The notes beneath the pieces are model-generated. The model was not told the origin of the DNA. It was given only the letters and a program-made list of their open reading frames with translations, and did no database searches. Positions 51,106-60,474 of a stretch of DNA of 64,000 nucleotides are shown piece by piece. The stretch comes from Scandinavium lactucae. Its GTDB lineage: Bacteria; Pseudomonadota; Gammaproteobacteria; Enterobacterales; Enterobacteriaceae. The first letter of the stretch is position 1. Each line of letters opens with the position of its first letter. The stretch spans positions 384,373 to 448,372 of the forward strand of contig NZ_JAWXRD010000001.1 in assembly GCF_033843265.1 (NCBI RefSeq). Direction: 5' to 3'. The position numbers and the translations under genes were made by a program.

Positions 51106-53244
51106 GTGAATATTATTGCCATCATGGGGCCGCACGGCGTCTACCACAAAGATCAGCCGATCAAAGATCTCGAAGCGGCGCTGACGTTGCAAGGGTTCAA
51201 AATCATCTGGCCGCAAAACAGCGCCGATCTGATTAAGTTTGTTGAGCAGAATCCGCGGATCTGCGGGGTTATCTTCGACTGGGATGAATACGGTGAGGAT
51301 CTGTGCAGCGACATCAATCAGCTGAATGAATACCTGCCGCTATATGCATTTATCAACACCCATTCGACGCTGGACGTCAGCATCAACGATATGCGCATGG
51401 CGCTGTGGTTCTTTGAGTACGCGCTGGGCGCGGAAGAAGACATCGCCACGCGCATAGGCCAGTACACCAAAGAGTATCTCGATAACATCACCCCGCCGTT
51501 CACCCGGGCGCTGTTTAACTACGTGAAAGAGGGCAAATATACCTTCTGCACGCCGGGCCACATGGCGGGGACGGCGTATCAAAAAAGCCCGGTTGGCTGC
51601 CTGTTCTATGATTTTTTCGGCGGGAATACGCTGAAAGCGGACGTCTCGATTTCGGTCACCGAGCTTGGCTCGTTGCTTGATCACACCGGGCCGCATCTTG
51701 AGGCCGAAGAGTATATCGCCCGCACCTTTGGCGCGGAGCAAAGCTACATGGTGACCAACGGCACCTCGACCTCAAATAAGATTGTCGGGATGTACGCGGC
51801 ACCGTCAGGCAGCACGCTGCTTATTGACCGAAATTGCCATAAATCGCTGGCGCATTTGTTGATGATGAGCGACGTGGTGCCGCTGTGGCTAAAGCCGACG
51901 CGCAATGCGCTCGGCATCCTGGGCGGTATTCCGAAGCGCGAGTTCACCCGCGACAGCATCAGTCAAAAAGTGAAGGCGACAGCGGGCGCACAGTGGCCGG
52001 TTCATGCGGTCATCACCAATTCCACCTACGATGGACTTCTCTATAACACCACATGGATTAAAGACACGCTGGACGTGCCGTCCATTCATTTTGATTCTGC
52101 GTGGGTGCCCTACACCCATTTCCATCCGATTTATCAGGGGAAAAGTGGGATGAGCGGCGATCGCGTGCCGGGTAAAGTCATCTACGAAACGCAGTCGACG
52201 CATAAAATGCTGGCGGCGCTGTCGCAAGCGTCGCTTATCCACATCAAAGGCGACTACGACGAAGACACCTTCAATGAAGCCTTTATGATGCACACCTCGA
52301 CGTCGCCGAGCTATCCGATTGTCGCCTCTATTGAAACGGCGGCGGCGATGCTGCGCGGGAATCCGGGCAAGCGACTGATCAACCGTTCGGTTGAGCGTGC
52401 GCTGCATTTCCGTAAAGAGGTACAGCGGCTGCGTGAGGAGTCAGAGGGCTGGTTCTTCGATATCTGGCAGCCCGAAAAAGTGGATGAGGCCGAGTGCTGG
52501 CCTGTATCGCCGGGTGAAGACTGGCACGGCTTCGCGGATGCCGATGCTAATCATATGTTCCTCGATCCGGTGAAAGTCACCATCCTCACGCCTGGCATGG
52601 ATGAGCAGGGCACCATGAGCGACGAGGGGATCCCGGCGGCGCTGGTGGCCAAATTCCTCGACGAGCGTGGCGTGGTGGTCGAGAAAACCGGCCCGTATAA
52701 TTTGCTGTTTCTGTTCAGTATCGGCATCGACAAAACCCGGGCGATGGGTTTGCTGCGTGGCCTGACCGAGTTTAAGCGTTCCTATGATCTGAATCTGCGG
52801 GTCAAAAACATGTTGCCGGATCTCTACGCGGAAGATCCGGATTTCTACCGTAACATGCGCATTCAGGAGCTGGCGCAAGGGATCCATAAACTGATTCGCC
52901 AGCATCAGCTCTCGCATCTGATGCTGCGGGCGTTCGACGTGCTGCCGGAAATGAAAATGACCCCGCATCAGGCCTGGCAGCGTCAGATCAAAGGTGAGGT
53001 GGAAACGATTGAGATTGAACAGCTGGTGGGCCGCGTTTCGGCTAACATGATCCTGCCGTATCCGCCGGGCGTACCGTTGCTGATGCCGGGAGAGATGATC
53101 ACCGAAGAAAGCCGCGCCGTGCTCGATTTTCTGCTGATGCTGTGTTCGATTGGCCGGCATTATCCCGGCTTTGAAACCGACATTCATGGTGCGAAGCGCG
53201 ACGAAGACGGCGTCTACCGGGTACGAGTCTTAAAAGATGCCTGA
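51106..53244 (+). CDS. ldcC: Constitutive lysine decarboxylase
   Basis: PLP enzyme making cadaverine from lysine, consuming a proton. It has 712 residues. A wing domain (about 1-130) is followed by the aminotransferase-like core with PLP lysine K367 in STHKML and the TNGTSTSNK stretch near 220-228, then a C-terminal domain. It is assigned to LdcC, not acid-induced CadA, by position next to accA and yaeR, with no cadB or cadC nearby. It starts with GTG behind a strong AGGAGG. Confidence 0.94.
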   Translation: MNIIAIMGPHGVYHKDQPIKDLEAALTLQGFKIIWPQNSADLIKFVEQNPRICGVIFDWDEYGEDLCSDINQLNEYLPLYAFINTHSTLDVSINDMRMALWFFEYALGAEEDIATRIGQYTKEYLDNITPPFTRALFNYVKEGKYTFCTPGHMAGTAYQKSPVGCLFYDFFGGNTLKADVSISVTELGSLLDHTGPHLEAEEYIARTFGAEQSYMVTNGTSTSNKIVGMYAAPSGSTLLIDRNCHKSLAHLLMMSDVVPLWLKPTRNALGILGGIPKREFTRDSISQKVKATAGAQWPVHAVITNSTYDGLLYNTTWIKDTLDVPSIHFDSAWVPYTHFHPIYQGKSGMSGDRVPGKVIYETQSTHKMLAALSQASLIHIKGDYDEDTFNEAFMMHTSTSPSYPIVASIETAAAMLRGNPGKRLINRSVERALHFRKEVQRLREESEGWFFDIWQPEKVDEAECWPVSPGEDWHGFADADANHMFLDPVKVTILTPGMDEQGTMSDEGIPAALVAKFLDERGVVVEKTGPYNLLFLFSIGIDKTRAMGLLRGLTEFKRSYDLNLRVKNMLPDLYAEDPDFYRNMRIQELAQGIHKLIRQHQLSHLMLRAFDVLPEMKMTPHQAWQRQIKGEVETIEIEQLVGRVSANMILPYPPGVPLLMPGEMITEESRAVLDFLLMLCSIGRHYPGFETDIHGAKRDEDGVYRVRVLKDA

Positions 53245-53304
53245 CCGCTTGCGTCAGTCGCCCTGCCACAGGTAACGTGCTGCGCAGACCAATAAGGAGA
53301 AAAC

Positions 53305-53694
53305 ATGCTGGGTTTAAAACAGGTTCACCACATCGCTATCATCGCGAGTGACTATGCCAACAGTAAGGCGTTCTATTGCGATATTCTGGGCTTCACGCTA
53401 CAGAGCGAGTTCTACCGTGAGGCACGGGATTCCTGGAAAGGCGATCTGGCGTTGAATGGCCAGTACACTATCGAGCTGTTTTCTTTTCCTTTCCCGCCTG
53501 CGCGTCCGTCACGACCTGAAGCGTGCGGCCTGCGTCATCTGGCGTTTAGCGTGGATGATATTGATGCTGCCGTGGCCCATCTCGAAAGCCACGGCGTAAA
53601 GTGTGAGGCGATTCGTATCGATCCCTTCACCGAGCGTCGTTTTACTTTTTTCAACGATCCGGACGGACTGCCGCTGGAGCTGTATCAGCAATAA
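53305..53694 (+). CDS. yaeR: VOC (glyoxalase-like) family protein YaeR
   Basis: A single vicinal-oxygen-chelate domain of 129 residues. Candidate metal ligands are H8 or H9, E57 (TIELFSF), H78 (LRHLAF) and E125 (LELYQQ). This pattern resembles glyoxalase I, but the substrate is not established. AAGGAG lies 7 bases before the ATG. It is followed by tilS after only 3 bases, so the two are co-expressed. Confidence 0.92.
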   Translation: MLGLKQVHHIAIIASDYANSKAFYCDILGFTLQSEFYREARDSWKGDLALNGQYTIELFSFPFPPARPSRPEACGLRHLAFSVDDIDAAVAHLESHGVKCEAIRIDPFTERRFTFFNDPDGLPLELYQQ

Positions 53695-53697
53695 ATC

Positions 53698-54999
53698 ATG
53701 AGCCTGAAATCTGTCATCGACGTCTTACATTCCCACCGATCGCTGCTGGTTGCCTTCAGCGGCGGCCTGGATTCGACGGTGCTTTTGCACCAACTGGTGA
53801 ACTGGCGTAAACAGTCGCCGGGTGTCGCGCTGCGCGCTATTCACATTCATCATGGATTAAGTGCTCACGCGGATGCCTGGGTCGCGCACTGTGAGCAGGT
53901 TTGTGCCCAGTGGAGCGTGCCGCTTGAGGTGGTGAAGGTCACGCTGGCAGATGAAGGGTTAGGTATTGAAGCCCATGCCCGTGAGGCGCGCTATGCCGCA
54001 TTTCGTACCGCGCTGCAGCCCGGTGAGGTGCTGGTCACCGCGCAGCATCTGGACGATCAGTGCGAAACGCTGTTACTGGCGCTAAAACGCGGCAGCGGCC
54101 CGGCGGGGCTGTCGGCGATGGCGGCAGAGTCAGATTTCGCGGGCAGCAAACTGTTGCGGCCTTTGCTAAACCAAAAACGGCAGGATCTTGAGCGCTGGGC
54201 CGTCACGCATCATCTGCGCTGGATTGAAGATGAAAGCAATCAGGACGATGCCTACGATCGTAATTTTCTGCGCCTGCGCGTGGTGCCGTTGTTAACGCAG
54301 CGCTGGCCGCATTTCGCCGAGACCGCCGCGCGAAGTGCCGCGCTGTGTGGCGAACAGGAACAGCTCCTGGACGAATTGCTTGCCGAACAGTTGATGTCGC
54401 TGATAGGTCCGGAAGGGCAGCTCGCCATCGAACCGCTGTTGAGCATGAGTGAAGCTCGGCGGGCAGCGCTGTTACGCCGCTGGCTGGTACAGCATCAGGC
54501 GACGATGCCGTCGCGCGCGATGTTGGCGCGCCTCTGGCAAGAAGTGGCGCTGGCGAGGGAAGATGCCAATCCGCAGCTTTGCTTGGGCCAATTCGAAGTC
54601 CGCCGCTTTCAGCAGCAGCTGTGGTGGATCCCAGCTTATGAACGCCTGGCCTCTCTGAACATGAAATGGGCAGATATTACGCATCCGCTGCTGTTACCGG
54701 ATGCCAGTGAATTGCATCTGATGGTGGGCAGCGATATTCGTGCGCCGCAGGACGATGAACCCGTCAGTGTGCGTTTTACCGCCTCCGGCACGTTGCATAT
54801 TGTCGGGCGTCACGGTGGACGTAAGCTTAAAAAAATCTGGCAGGAGATGGGTGTGGCCCCGTGGTTACGGGAAACCGCGCCGCTGCTTTTTTATGGTGAG
54901 ACGTTAATCGCAGCGGCCGGGTATTTCGTCACGCGTGAAGGGCAATGCAGGGAAGGGGAAGCCGGTTTTCGGCTCGTCAGACAAAAAAACGGGCAGTAA
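53698..54999 (+). CDS. tilS: tRNA(Ile)-lysidine synthase
   Basis: Attaches lysine to C34 of the minor tRNA(Ile), changing both decoding and charging from Met/AUG to Ile/AUA; essential. It has 433 residues. The PP-loop SGGLDS is at 21-26, with a C-terminal tRNA-recognition region after about 220. The stop codon lies in the stem of the rof terminator, so the two convergent genes share 3' sequence. Confidence 0.96.
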   Translation: MSLKSVIDVLHSHRSLLVAFSGGLDSTVLLHQLVNWRKQSPGVALRAIHIHHGLSAHADAWVAHCEQVCAQWSVPLEVVKVTLADEGLGIEAHAREARYAAFRTALQPGEVLVTAQHLDDQCETLLLALKRGSGPAGLSAMAAESDFAGSKLLRPLLNQKRQDLERWAVTHHLRWIEDESNQDDAYDRNFLRLRVVPLLTQRWPHFAETAARSAALCGEQEQLLDELLAEQLMSLIGPEGQLAIEPLLSMSEARRAALLRRWLVQHQATMPSRAMLARLWQEVALAREDANPQLCLGQFEVRRFQQQLWWIPAYERLASLNMKWADITHPLLLPDASELHLMVGSDIRAPQDDEPVSVRFTASGTLHIVGRHGGRKLKKIWQEMGVAPWLRETAPLLFYGETLIAAAGYFVTREGQCREGEAGFRLVRQKNGQ

Positions 55000-55008
55000 C
55001 ACTGCCCG
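54983..55008 (-). terminator. Terminator after rof
   Basis: CGGGCAGT-GTT-ACTGCCCG on the minus strand followed by seven T. Its stem overlaps the tilS stop codon on the opposite strand. Confidence 0.88.
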
Positions 55009-55016
55009 TCTACGGA

Positions 55017-55277
55017 TTACTCTTCGCTCACCACCACGGTACCGATATCCGGGTGACTGAAGCTGGCTATTTTGTCGAGTCGCAGCTCACGGTTTTCGCC
55101 CGAGGCTTCAACGATCAGATACTCGACGTTTTTACGTGAGACTAAGTCACTGGCTTTCGCCTTCAGCACTTCGCCATCTTTCAGCTCCAGCGCCAAAACG
55201 AGATGGTTCTGGCAGGCGAGTTCGAGGTTGTCATAGTCATCACAGTTGATAGGTTGATAAGACTCATTCATTGACAT
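55017..55277 (-). CDS. rof: Rho-binding antiterminator (Rof)
   Basis: Small acidic Sm-like protein that binds Rho and blocks its loading on RNA. It has 86 residues from ATG at 55277, or 84 from the ATG two codons later. The first is favoured by GGTGA at 6 bases; E. coli is annotated with the shorter form. The conserved core is YQPINCDDYDNLELAC. It overlaps the 3' end of yaeP, making a two-gene unit. Confidence 0.92.
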   Translation of the reverse strand: MSMNESYQPINCDDYDNLELACQNHLVLALELKDGEVLKAKASDLVSRKNVEYLIVEASGENRELRLDKIASFSHPDIGTVVVSEE

Positions 55278-55464
55278 AATCGCTCACCAGTAAGTTTGCC
55301 GCCGCATAGGCCGCTTTTTCCCTGACCGACTCTGAAATCGCATCGTCCGACGCCACTTCATTCAATACTTTTAGCACACAACCCAGCGAATCCGGAATAT
55401 ATCCTAAGTCTCCGCTGGCTATTTCCGCATATCGCTTGCGTATTAACTCACAATACTTTTCCAC
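55264..55464 (-). CDS. yaeP: UPF0253 family protein YaeP
   Basis: Conserved 66-residue protein of unknown function, almost unchanged from E. coli (MEKYCELIRKRYAEIASGD at the start). It is predicted to be all helical and cytoplasmic. It is encoded directly ahead of rof, overlapping it by 14 bases. The overlap suggests joint expression with the Rho inhibitor, but no link in function is known. Confidence 0.9.
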   Translation of the reverse strand: MEKYCELIRKRYAEIASGDLGYIPDSLGCVLKVLNEVASDDAISESVREKAAYAAANLLVSDYVNE

Positions 55465-55659
55465 ATGCCCTCCTGTCAGCGTTCTGACTTAACTGTGGGA
55501 TGCAAGTTTAAGCCTACGAAGATAAACTTTGTTTAGCAAGGTGACTATACCATACTCATTTAAGCAATATCAGCAGGATGAGCTGTGCTGCAATGAATTG
55601 GCGACAGCCTTTTGTGGCTGAATTAGGTACAATGACGGCCAATTTTCAGGAGTAAAATC

Positions 55660-56205
55660 ATGGCGCTGAAAGCGACAATTTATAAAGCGGCGGTAAACGT
55701 TGCCGATCTCGACCGCAACCAGTTTCTCGATGCCAGCCTGACGCTGGCTCGTCATCCGTCCGAAACCGAAGAGCGCATGATGCTGCGTCTGCTGGCATGG
55801 ATAATGTATGCCGATGACCGTTTGCAGTTTACCCGTGGCCTGAGCGCCGATGACGAGCCGGAAGTGTGGCTGCTCAACGATCATCTGGGGGTGGATTTGT
55901 GGATAGAGTTAGGCTTACCGGAAGAACGCCGGATCAAAAAAGCCTGCTCTCGCTCGAAGCAGGTCGCCCTGTTTACCTATAACAGTCGGGCGGCGGAAAT
56001 CTGGTGGCAGCAAAACCAGGCTGCACTGGCCGGGTTTAGCAATCTCAGTATCTGGTATTTTGACGATACCCAACTGGCGCAGTTGACCACCTTCGCCGCA
56101 CGCAATATGACGCTACAGGCCACCTTGCAGGAAGGGACGCTGTGGCTTTCCGATGACAAGAATAATCTGGAAATCATCCCAACCCATTGGCAGCAGGCGA
56201 AATGA
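55660..56205 (+). CDS. yaeQ: YaeQ family protein
   Basis: A 181-residue protein of the YaeQ family, whose structure is a PD-(D/E)XK nuclease-like fold. Its homologue was reported as a suppressor related to RfaH function, although that role was disputed. Conserved pieces are KATIYKAAVNVADLDR and the PSETEERMMLRLLAW segment. CAGGAG lies 9 bases before the ATG. The stop overlaps the arfB start (ATGA). Confidence 0.92.
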   Translation: MALKATIYKAAVNVADLDRNQFLDASLTLARHPSETEERMMLRLLAWIMYADDRLQFTRGLSADDEPEVWLLNDHLGVDLWIELGLPEERRIKKACSRSKQVALFTYNSRAAEIWWQQNQAALAGFSNLSIWYFDDTQLAQLTTFAARNMTLQATLQEGTLWLSDDKNNLEIIPTHWQQAK

Positions 56206-56624
56206 TTGTCATCTCACGTCAGGTATCGTTGGCTGACGAAGAAGTAGAAATCACCGCTATTCGGGCGCAGGGCAACGGCGGACAGCACGTGAACAAAGCC
56301 TCAACGGCCATTCATTTGCGTTTTGACATCCGGGCCTCCAGCCTGCCAGAGTATTATAAAGAGCGCCTGCTGGCCGCCAGCCATCACTTGTTGACCGCTG
56401 ACGGCGTAATCATTATCAAGGCACAAGAATATCGCAGTCAGGAGATGAACCGGGAAGCCGCGGTCGCGCGTCTGGTGTCGGTGATTCAGAGCCTGACCGT
56501 AGAACAAAAACATCGCCGGGCAACGCGTCCTACGCGGGCATCGAAAGAGCGTCGACTGGCGTCAAAATCGCAAAAGTCCTCGGTGAAGGCGATGCGTGGC
56601 AAAGTCAGAAACGCCGGCGACTGA
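56202..56624 (+). CDS. arfB: Alternative ribosome-rescue factor ArfB (YaeJ)
   Basis: Peptidyl-tRNA hydrolase that frees ribosomes stalled at mRNA ends without a stop codon, a backup to tmRNA and ArfA. It has 140 residues. The catalytic GGQ is at 26-28 (GNGGQHVNK). The basic C-terminal tail (about 105-140, KERRLASKSQKSSVKAMRGK) enters the empty mRNA channel. It starts in the ATGA overlap with yaeQ; a start five codons earlier is inside yaeQ and is rejected. Confidence 0.96.
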   Translation: MIVISRQVSLADEEVEITAIRAQGNGGQHVNKASTAIHLRFDIRASSLPEYYKERLLAASHHLLTADGVIIIKAQEYRSQEMNREAAVARLVSVIQSLTVEQKHRRATRPTRASKERRLASKSQKSSVKAMRGKVRNAGD

Positions 56625-56655
56625 CCGACTGAATGAAAAGCATAAGGAAATTAAG

Positions 56656-57354
56656 GTGAAGAAGGTACTGGTGACCCTCGCGGCTGTCGGAATGCTCTGT
56701 GCATTGCCCGGCTGTAACAATCGTTCAGATGAGCAAACCGTGAACAAAGGGCAAGAAACGGCCCTGCAGCCGATGCAGCAGAGCTGGCGCGGCGTGTTGC
56801 CGTGTGCGGACTGCGAAGGCATTGAAACGTCCCTGTTCCTGGAAAAGGACGGTACCTGGGTGATGAACGAGCATTATCAGGGCGTGGAGCATGAACCGTC
56901 CTCATTTGCGTCGTATGGCACCTGGGCGCGCACCGCCGAGAAGCTGGTTCTGACCGACACCAAGGGTGAGAAATCTTACTACCGCGCGAAAGGCGACAAG
57001 CTGGAAATGCTGGATCGCGAAGGCAATTCGATCGTTTCCTCGTTGAATTACACCCTTGAGCCGGTCAAATCCAGCCTGCCAGTGACCCCAATGGCGATGC
57101 GCGGCATGTATTTCTACATGGCGGATGCGGCCACCTTTACCGATTGTGCCACGGGTAAACGCATGTCGGTGGCGAACAACGCCCAGCTTGAACGTGGTTA
57201 TGCCGCGGCGCGCGGCAACGAGAGTAAGCCTGTTTTGCTGACGGTTGAAGCGCACTTTACGCTACAGGCCAATCCGGATACCGGCGAGAAGGTGACAACG
57301 TTGGTCGCGGACAAATCGTCGCACTTTGACGCGAAGAAGACCTGCAAAGAGTAA
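56656..57354 (+). CDS. nlpE: Outer membrane lipoprotein NlpE (CutF)
   Basis: Surface-sensing lipoprotein that activates the Cpx envelope stress response; first described for copper tolerance. It has 232 residues. The lipobox is ALPGC with lipidated C20. The N-terminal barrel carries a CxxC (C50, C53, PCADCEG) and the C-terminal domain two more cysteines. The start is GTG with AAGGA 7 bases upstream; the in-frame extension lies within arfB. The mature N-terminal linker and the last 15 residues differ most from E. coli (236 residues). Confidence 0.93.
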   Translation: MKKVLVTLAAVGMLCALPGCNNRSDEQTVNKGQETALQPMQQSWRGVLPCADCEGIETSLFLEKDGTWVMNEHYQGVEHEPSSFASYGTWARTAEKLVLTDTKGEKSYYRAKGDKLEMLDREGNSIVSSLNYTLEPVKSSLPVTPMAMRGMYFYMADAATFTDCATGKRMSVANNAQLERGYAAARGNESKPVLLTVEAHFTLQANPDTGEKVTTLVADKSSHFDAKKTCKE

Positions 57355-57369
57355 TCGCCCCATAGTCAT

Positions 57370-57406
57370 AAAAAAAGGCCTGTCACCAACGGTGACGGGC
57401 CTTTTT
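57370..57406. terminator. Bidirectional terminator between nlpE and proS
   Basis: AGGCC, a T-G pair and GTCACC pair with GGTGAC and GGCCT around an AAC loop. It is flanked by an A run on the left and five T on the right. It serves nlpE (plus) and proS (minus). Confidence 0.9.
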
Positions 57407-57426
57407 ATTGTCCGCGATAACGGAGA

Positions 57427-59145
57427 TTAGCGCTTGATGTTGCTCAGCAGGTAGCTCACAACGTCGCCGGTTTTGATCATCTGCTTTTCACCGTTACGAC
57501 GATATTTGTATTCAATCTCGTCGTTGTCGAGGTTGCGATCGCCGATAACCACGGTGTGTGGAATACCGATCAGCTCCATGTCTGCGAACATCACGCCAGG
57601 ACGCTCTTTACGATCGTCCATCAGCACTTCAATCCCTTGGGCGCGTAGCTCGCTGTACAGTTTCTCAGCCAGCTCCTGAACACGGTAGGATTTGTGCATG
57701 TTCATTGGCAGAATAGCGACCTGGAATGGCGCAATGTTGTCCGGCCAGACGATACCGCGATCGTCGTGGTTCTGCTCGATGGCTGCCGCCACCACGCGGG
57801 TAACACCGATCCCATAGCAGCCCATGGTCAGGGTCTGGTTACGACCGTCTTCACCCTGAACTGACGCTTTCATGGCTTCGGAATACTTAGTGCCAAGCTG
57901 GAAGATGTGACCCACTTCGATACCGCGCTTGATAAGCAGAGTACCTTTGCCATCCGGGCTTGGGTCACCGGTGACCACGTTACGGATGTCTGCGACTTCC
58001 GGCGTGGCTACATCGCGATCCCAGTTGATGCCGAAATAGTGTTTACCGTCGATGTTAGCGCCCGCAGCGAAATCACTCATGGCGGCAACGGTACGGTCAA
58101 CGACCACTGGGATGCTCATATTTACGGGGCCCAGTGAGCCGGGACCGGCGTTAACCAGCGCACGAATTTCTGCTTCGGTCGCGAAGGTCAGCGGGCTTGC
58201 CACCTGCGGCAATTTCTCCGCTTTGACTTCGTTTAGTTCGTGATCGCCACGAACCAGCAGGGCAACCAGCGGATACGCGCTGTCTTCTACCGCTTTCACC
58301 AGCAGGGTTTTCACGGTTTTCTCAATTGGCAGATTGAACTGCTCAACCAGCTCGGCGATGGTTTTGGCGTTTGGCGTATCGACCAGGGTCATTTCCTGGG
58401 TCGCTGCCGCGCGGGGTTCTTTTGGCGCAACGGCTTCAGCCAGCTCAATGTTGGCTGCAAAGTCAGATTCGCTGGAGAAGATAATGTCATCTTCACCGCT
58501 GGACGCCAGAACCTGGAACTCATGCGACGCGCTGCCACCGATAGAACCGGTATCCGCCTGAACGGCACGGAAATCCAGCCCCATACGGCTGAAGATCTTG
58601 CTGTAAGCCGCATACATCGCGTCGTAGGTTTCCTGTAAGGATTCCTGAGTGGTATGGAAGGAGTAAGAATCCTTCATGATGAACTCACGGGAGCGCATCA
58701 CACCAAAGCGTGGGCGGACTTCATCGCGGAACTTGGTCTGGATCTGATAGAAGTTCAGCGGCAGCTGTTTGTAAGAGCTCAGCTCGTTACGAATCAGGTC
58801 GGTGATCACTTCTTCATGCGTTGGGCCGAGGACAAACTGGCGCTCGCCGCGATCGACAATACGCAGCAGTTCCGGGCCGTACTGCTCCCAGCGACCGCTC
58901 TCCTGCCACAGGTCAGCGGGCTGAACCACGGGCATCGACACCTCGATAGCACCGGCGTTATCCATCTCTTCACGCACGATGTTTTCGACTTTTTTCAGGA
59001 CGCGCAGGCCTGTCGGCAGCCAGGTGTATAACCCGGAAGCGAGCTTGCGAATCATCCCGGCGCGCAGCATCAGCTGGTGGCTGATAACCTCGGCGTCGGC
59101 AGGTGTCTCCTTCAGCGTGGAGAGCAAGTATTGACTAGTACGCAT
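57427..59145 (-). CDS. proS: Prolyl-tRNA synthetase
   Basis: Charges tRNA(Pro); the bacterial-type enzyme with an editing domain that removes mischarged alanine. It has 572 residues, the E. coli length. Class II motifs are visible: motif 2 around TKFRDEVRPRFGVMRSREF (about 135-153) and motif 3 near the CYGIGVTR stretch (about 443-450). The INS editing domain lies between them (about 220-400), and the anticodon-binding domain is last. It is transcribed alone towards nlpE. Confidence 0.98.
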   Translation of the reverse strand: MRTSQYLLSTLKETPADAEVISHQLMLRAGMIRKLASGLYTWLPTGLRVLKKVENIVREEMDNAGAIEVSMPVVQPADLWQESGRWEQYGPELLRIVDRGERQFVLGPTHEEVITDLIRNELSSYKQLPLNFYQIQTKFRDEVRPRFGVMRSREFIMKDSYSFHTTQESLQETYDAMYAAYSKIFSRMGLDFRAVQADTGSIGGSASHEFQVLASSGEDDIIFSSESDFAANIELAEAVAPKEPRAAATQEMTLVDTPNAKTIAELVEQFNLPIEKTVKTLLVKAVEDSAYPLVALLVRGDHELNEVKAEKLPQVASPLTFATEAEIRALVNAGPGSLGPVNMSIPVVVDRTVAAMSDFAAGANIDGKHYFGINWDRDVATPEVADIRNVVTGDPSPDGKGTLLIKRGIEVGHIFQLGTKYSEAMKASVQGEDGRNQTLTMGCYGIGVTRVVAAAIEQNHDDRGIVWPDNIAPFQVAILPMNMHKSYRVQELAEKLYSELRAQGIEVLMDDRKERPGVMFADMELIGIPHTVVIGDRNLDNDEIEYKYRRNGEKQMIKTGDVVSYLLSNIKR

Positions 59146-59175
59146 GTTATTACGGTTCCATTTGAACGAGCAGAA

Positions 59176-59195
59176 CAGGCGAGAATGCCCGCCTG
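59176..59195 (-). other. Hairpin between trmO and proS
   Basis: CAGGCG/CGCCTG stem with an 8-base loop, followed on the minus strand by TTCTG. It is a weak terminator candidate after trmO and lies in the proS leader. Confidence 0.45.
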
Positions 59196-59257
59196 ATACA
59201 AAAAATGTGGTTTAGTTTATCAGTCTGGCAGAGTTGTCAAAAGAGAGGAGGAGAAAA

Positions 59258-59965
59258 TTAGCGTGCTTCTAATGCAAAGACGTCGAATCCGGCGTCGGTA
59301 ACGCGCCAGCGGACGTTAAAATCATGTAACCAGACGGCGTAAGTTTTCCCCGTTTCTTCACCTTTGCGGTACGCAGGGCGCGGGTCCTGAGCCAGTACAT
59401 CCATAATAAAGGCGCGCAGATGTGGGTAACGTTTCTCAAGGGCTGGAAACTGCTGCTCCACCTCGGGGCTGAAGCTAACATTCACGCTGGCAACAGGTGC
59501 CTGCTGGGCATAGCTTGCCTGAGCTTCAGGTAACGCTTCGGCAAATGGCAGGTAGGGCTTGATATCGACCACCGGCGTGCCGTCGACGAGGTCGAGGCTG
59601 CCTAACTGCAGAATGACCTGATCTTTGTGACAGCGAATACCTTTCAGCTCGACCAGTGACATGCCGATCGGGTTAGGACGGAAAGTGGAGCGGGTCGCGA
59701 ATACGCCCATTCGGGTATTGCCGCCGAGCCGGGGAGGGCGGACGGTCGGTCGCCAGCCGCCTTCCATCGTTTGATGAAAGACGAATAACACCCAAAGATG
59801 GCTGAAATCTTCCAGGCCGCGCACGGCATCCGGCTGATTGTAGGGCGGGAGCAAGTGAAGTTCGCCGTTGCCGTGTTGCACCAGACCAGGCTGGCGCGGG
59901 ACGGCAAACTTCTCTTTGTAGGGTGAGCAGATAACACCTATCTGCTCAAAGGAGAAATCACTCAT
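59258..59965 (-). CDS. trmO: tRNA (N6-threonylcarbamoyladenosine37-N6)-methyltransferase TrmO
   Basis: Methylates t6A37 of tRNA(Thr) to m6t6A using SAM, improving decoding of ACY codons. It has 235 residues. The TsaA-like beta-barrel SAM-binding domain covers about 1-150, with the family segment GVFATRSTFRPNPIGMS near 86-102. The start is the ATG overlapping the rcsF stop (ATGA); an earlier in-frame start would lie inside rcsF. The older names are yaeB and tsaA. Confidence 0.95.
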   Translation of the reverse strand: MSDFSFEQIGVICSPYKEKFAVPRQPGLVQHGNGELHLLPPYNQPDAVRGLEDFSHLWVLFVFHQTMEGGWRPTVRPPRLGGNTRMGVFATRSTFRPNPIGMSLVELKGIRCHKDQVILQLGSLDLVDGTPVVDIKPYLPFAEALPEAQASYAQQAPVASVNVSFSPEVEQQFPALEKRYPHLRAFIMDVLAQDPRPAYRKGEETGKTYAVWLHDFNVRWRVTDAGFDVFALEAR

Positions 59966-60366
59966 TTCGCCGAAACGTTGAGAGCTGTCCCCAGGCAAAC
60001 GGCCTGACGATAGCAACCCGGCGTGCCGCTGGTGACTTCACAACTGTGCAGCAGAACCCCATTGGCCTTCATTTTCGCGGCATTGATCTGCAGACGCTTA
60101 CGGGCGGTGGGGATATTTGGCGGAGAGTCCTGATTAGAGGCCTGGCAGGATTCACCGCTGACTTCGCCGAGATCGCGGAACGGTTTACCCACCAGTTCTT
60201 CGGCGCTGTTATAAATTCTTACCGGAGCAGGGCGTTGCGCTTTTGGCTTAGTGGGCTCGGTTTTTGGCGGAGTTGCAGTGCTTTGTACAGGTTCTACGGG
60301 AGATCTGTTTAACATGGAACAGCCGCTCAGGATCAGCGCTAAAAAACAGACCGGTAAAGCACGCAT
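59962..60366 (-). CDS. rcsF: Rcs envelope stress lipoprotein RcsF
   Basis: Outer-membrane lipoprotein that senses LPS and peptidoglycan damage and triggers the Rcs phosphorelay through IgaA. It has 134 residues. The lipobox LSGC has lipidated C16. A Pro-rich disordered linker (about 22-48) is known in E. coli to thread through barrel proteins. The four structural cysteines C74, C109, C118 and C124 are all present. Translation is coupled to trmO. Confidence 0.96.
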   Translation of the reverse strand: MRALPVCFLALILSGCSMLNRSPVEPVQSTATPPKTEPTKPKAQRPAPVRIYNSAEELVGKPFRDLGEVSGESCQASNQDSPPNIPTARKRLQINAAKMKANGVLLHSCEVTSGTPGCYRQAVCLGTALNVSAK

Positions 60367-60427
60367 AGTATTTCCTCAATGAATATAAAAACCGGGGCTT
60401 ATTGAATCAGGTGCCAGCAGAAATGAC

Positions 60428-60450
60428 AAGACGGGCGTAAAGCCCGTCCT
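60428..60450 (-). terminator. Terminator-like hairpin after metQ
   Basis: GACGGGC/GCCCGTC stem with a 5-base loop, followed by TTGTCATTTCT on the minus strand, about 25 bases past the metQ stop. Confidence 0.65.
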
Positions 60451-60474
60451 GAATGATATTACTTTGAGAAAAGA

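Noticed and set aside
51106..53244. Inducible lysine decarboxylase CadA
   Set aside because: No cadB or cadC nearby, and the accA-side location with yaeR and tilS downstream is that of ldcC.
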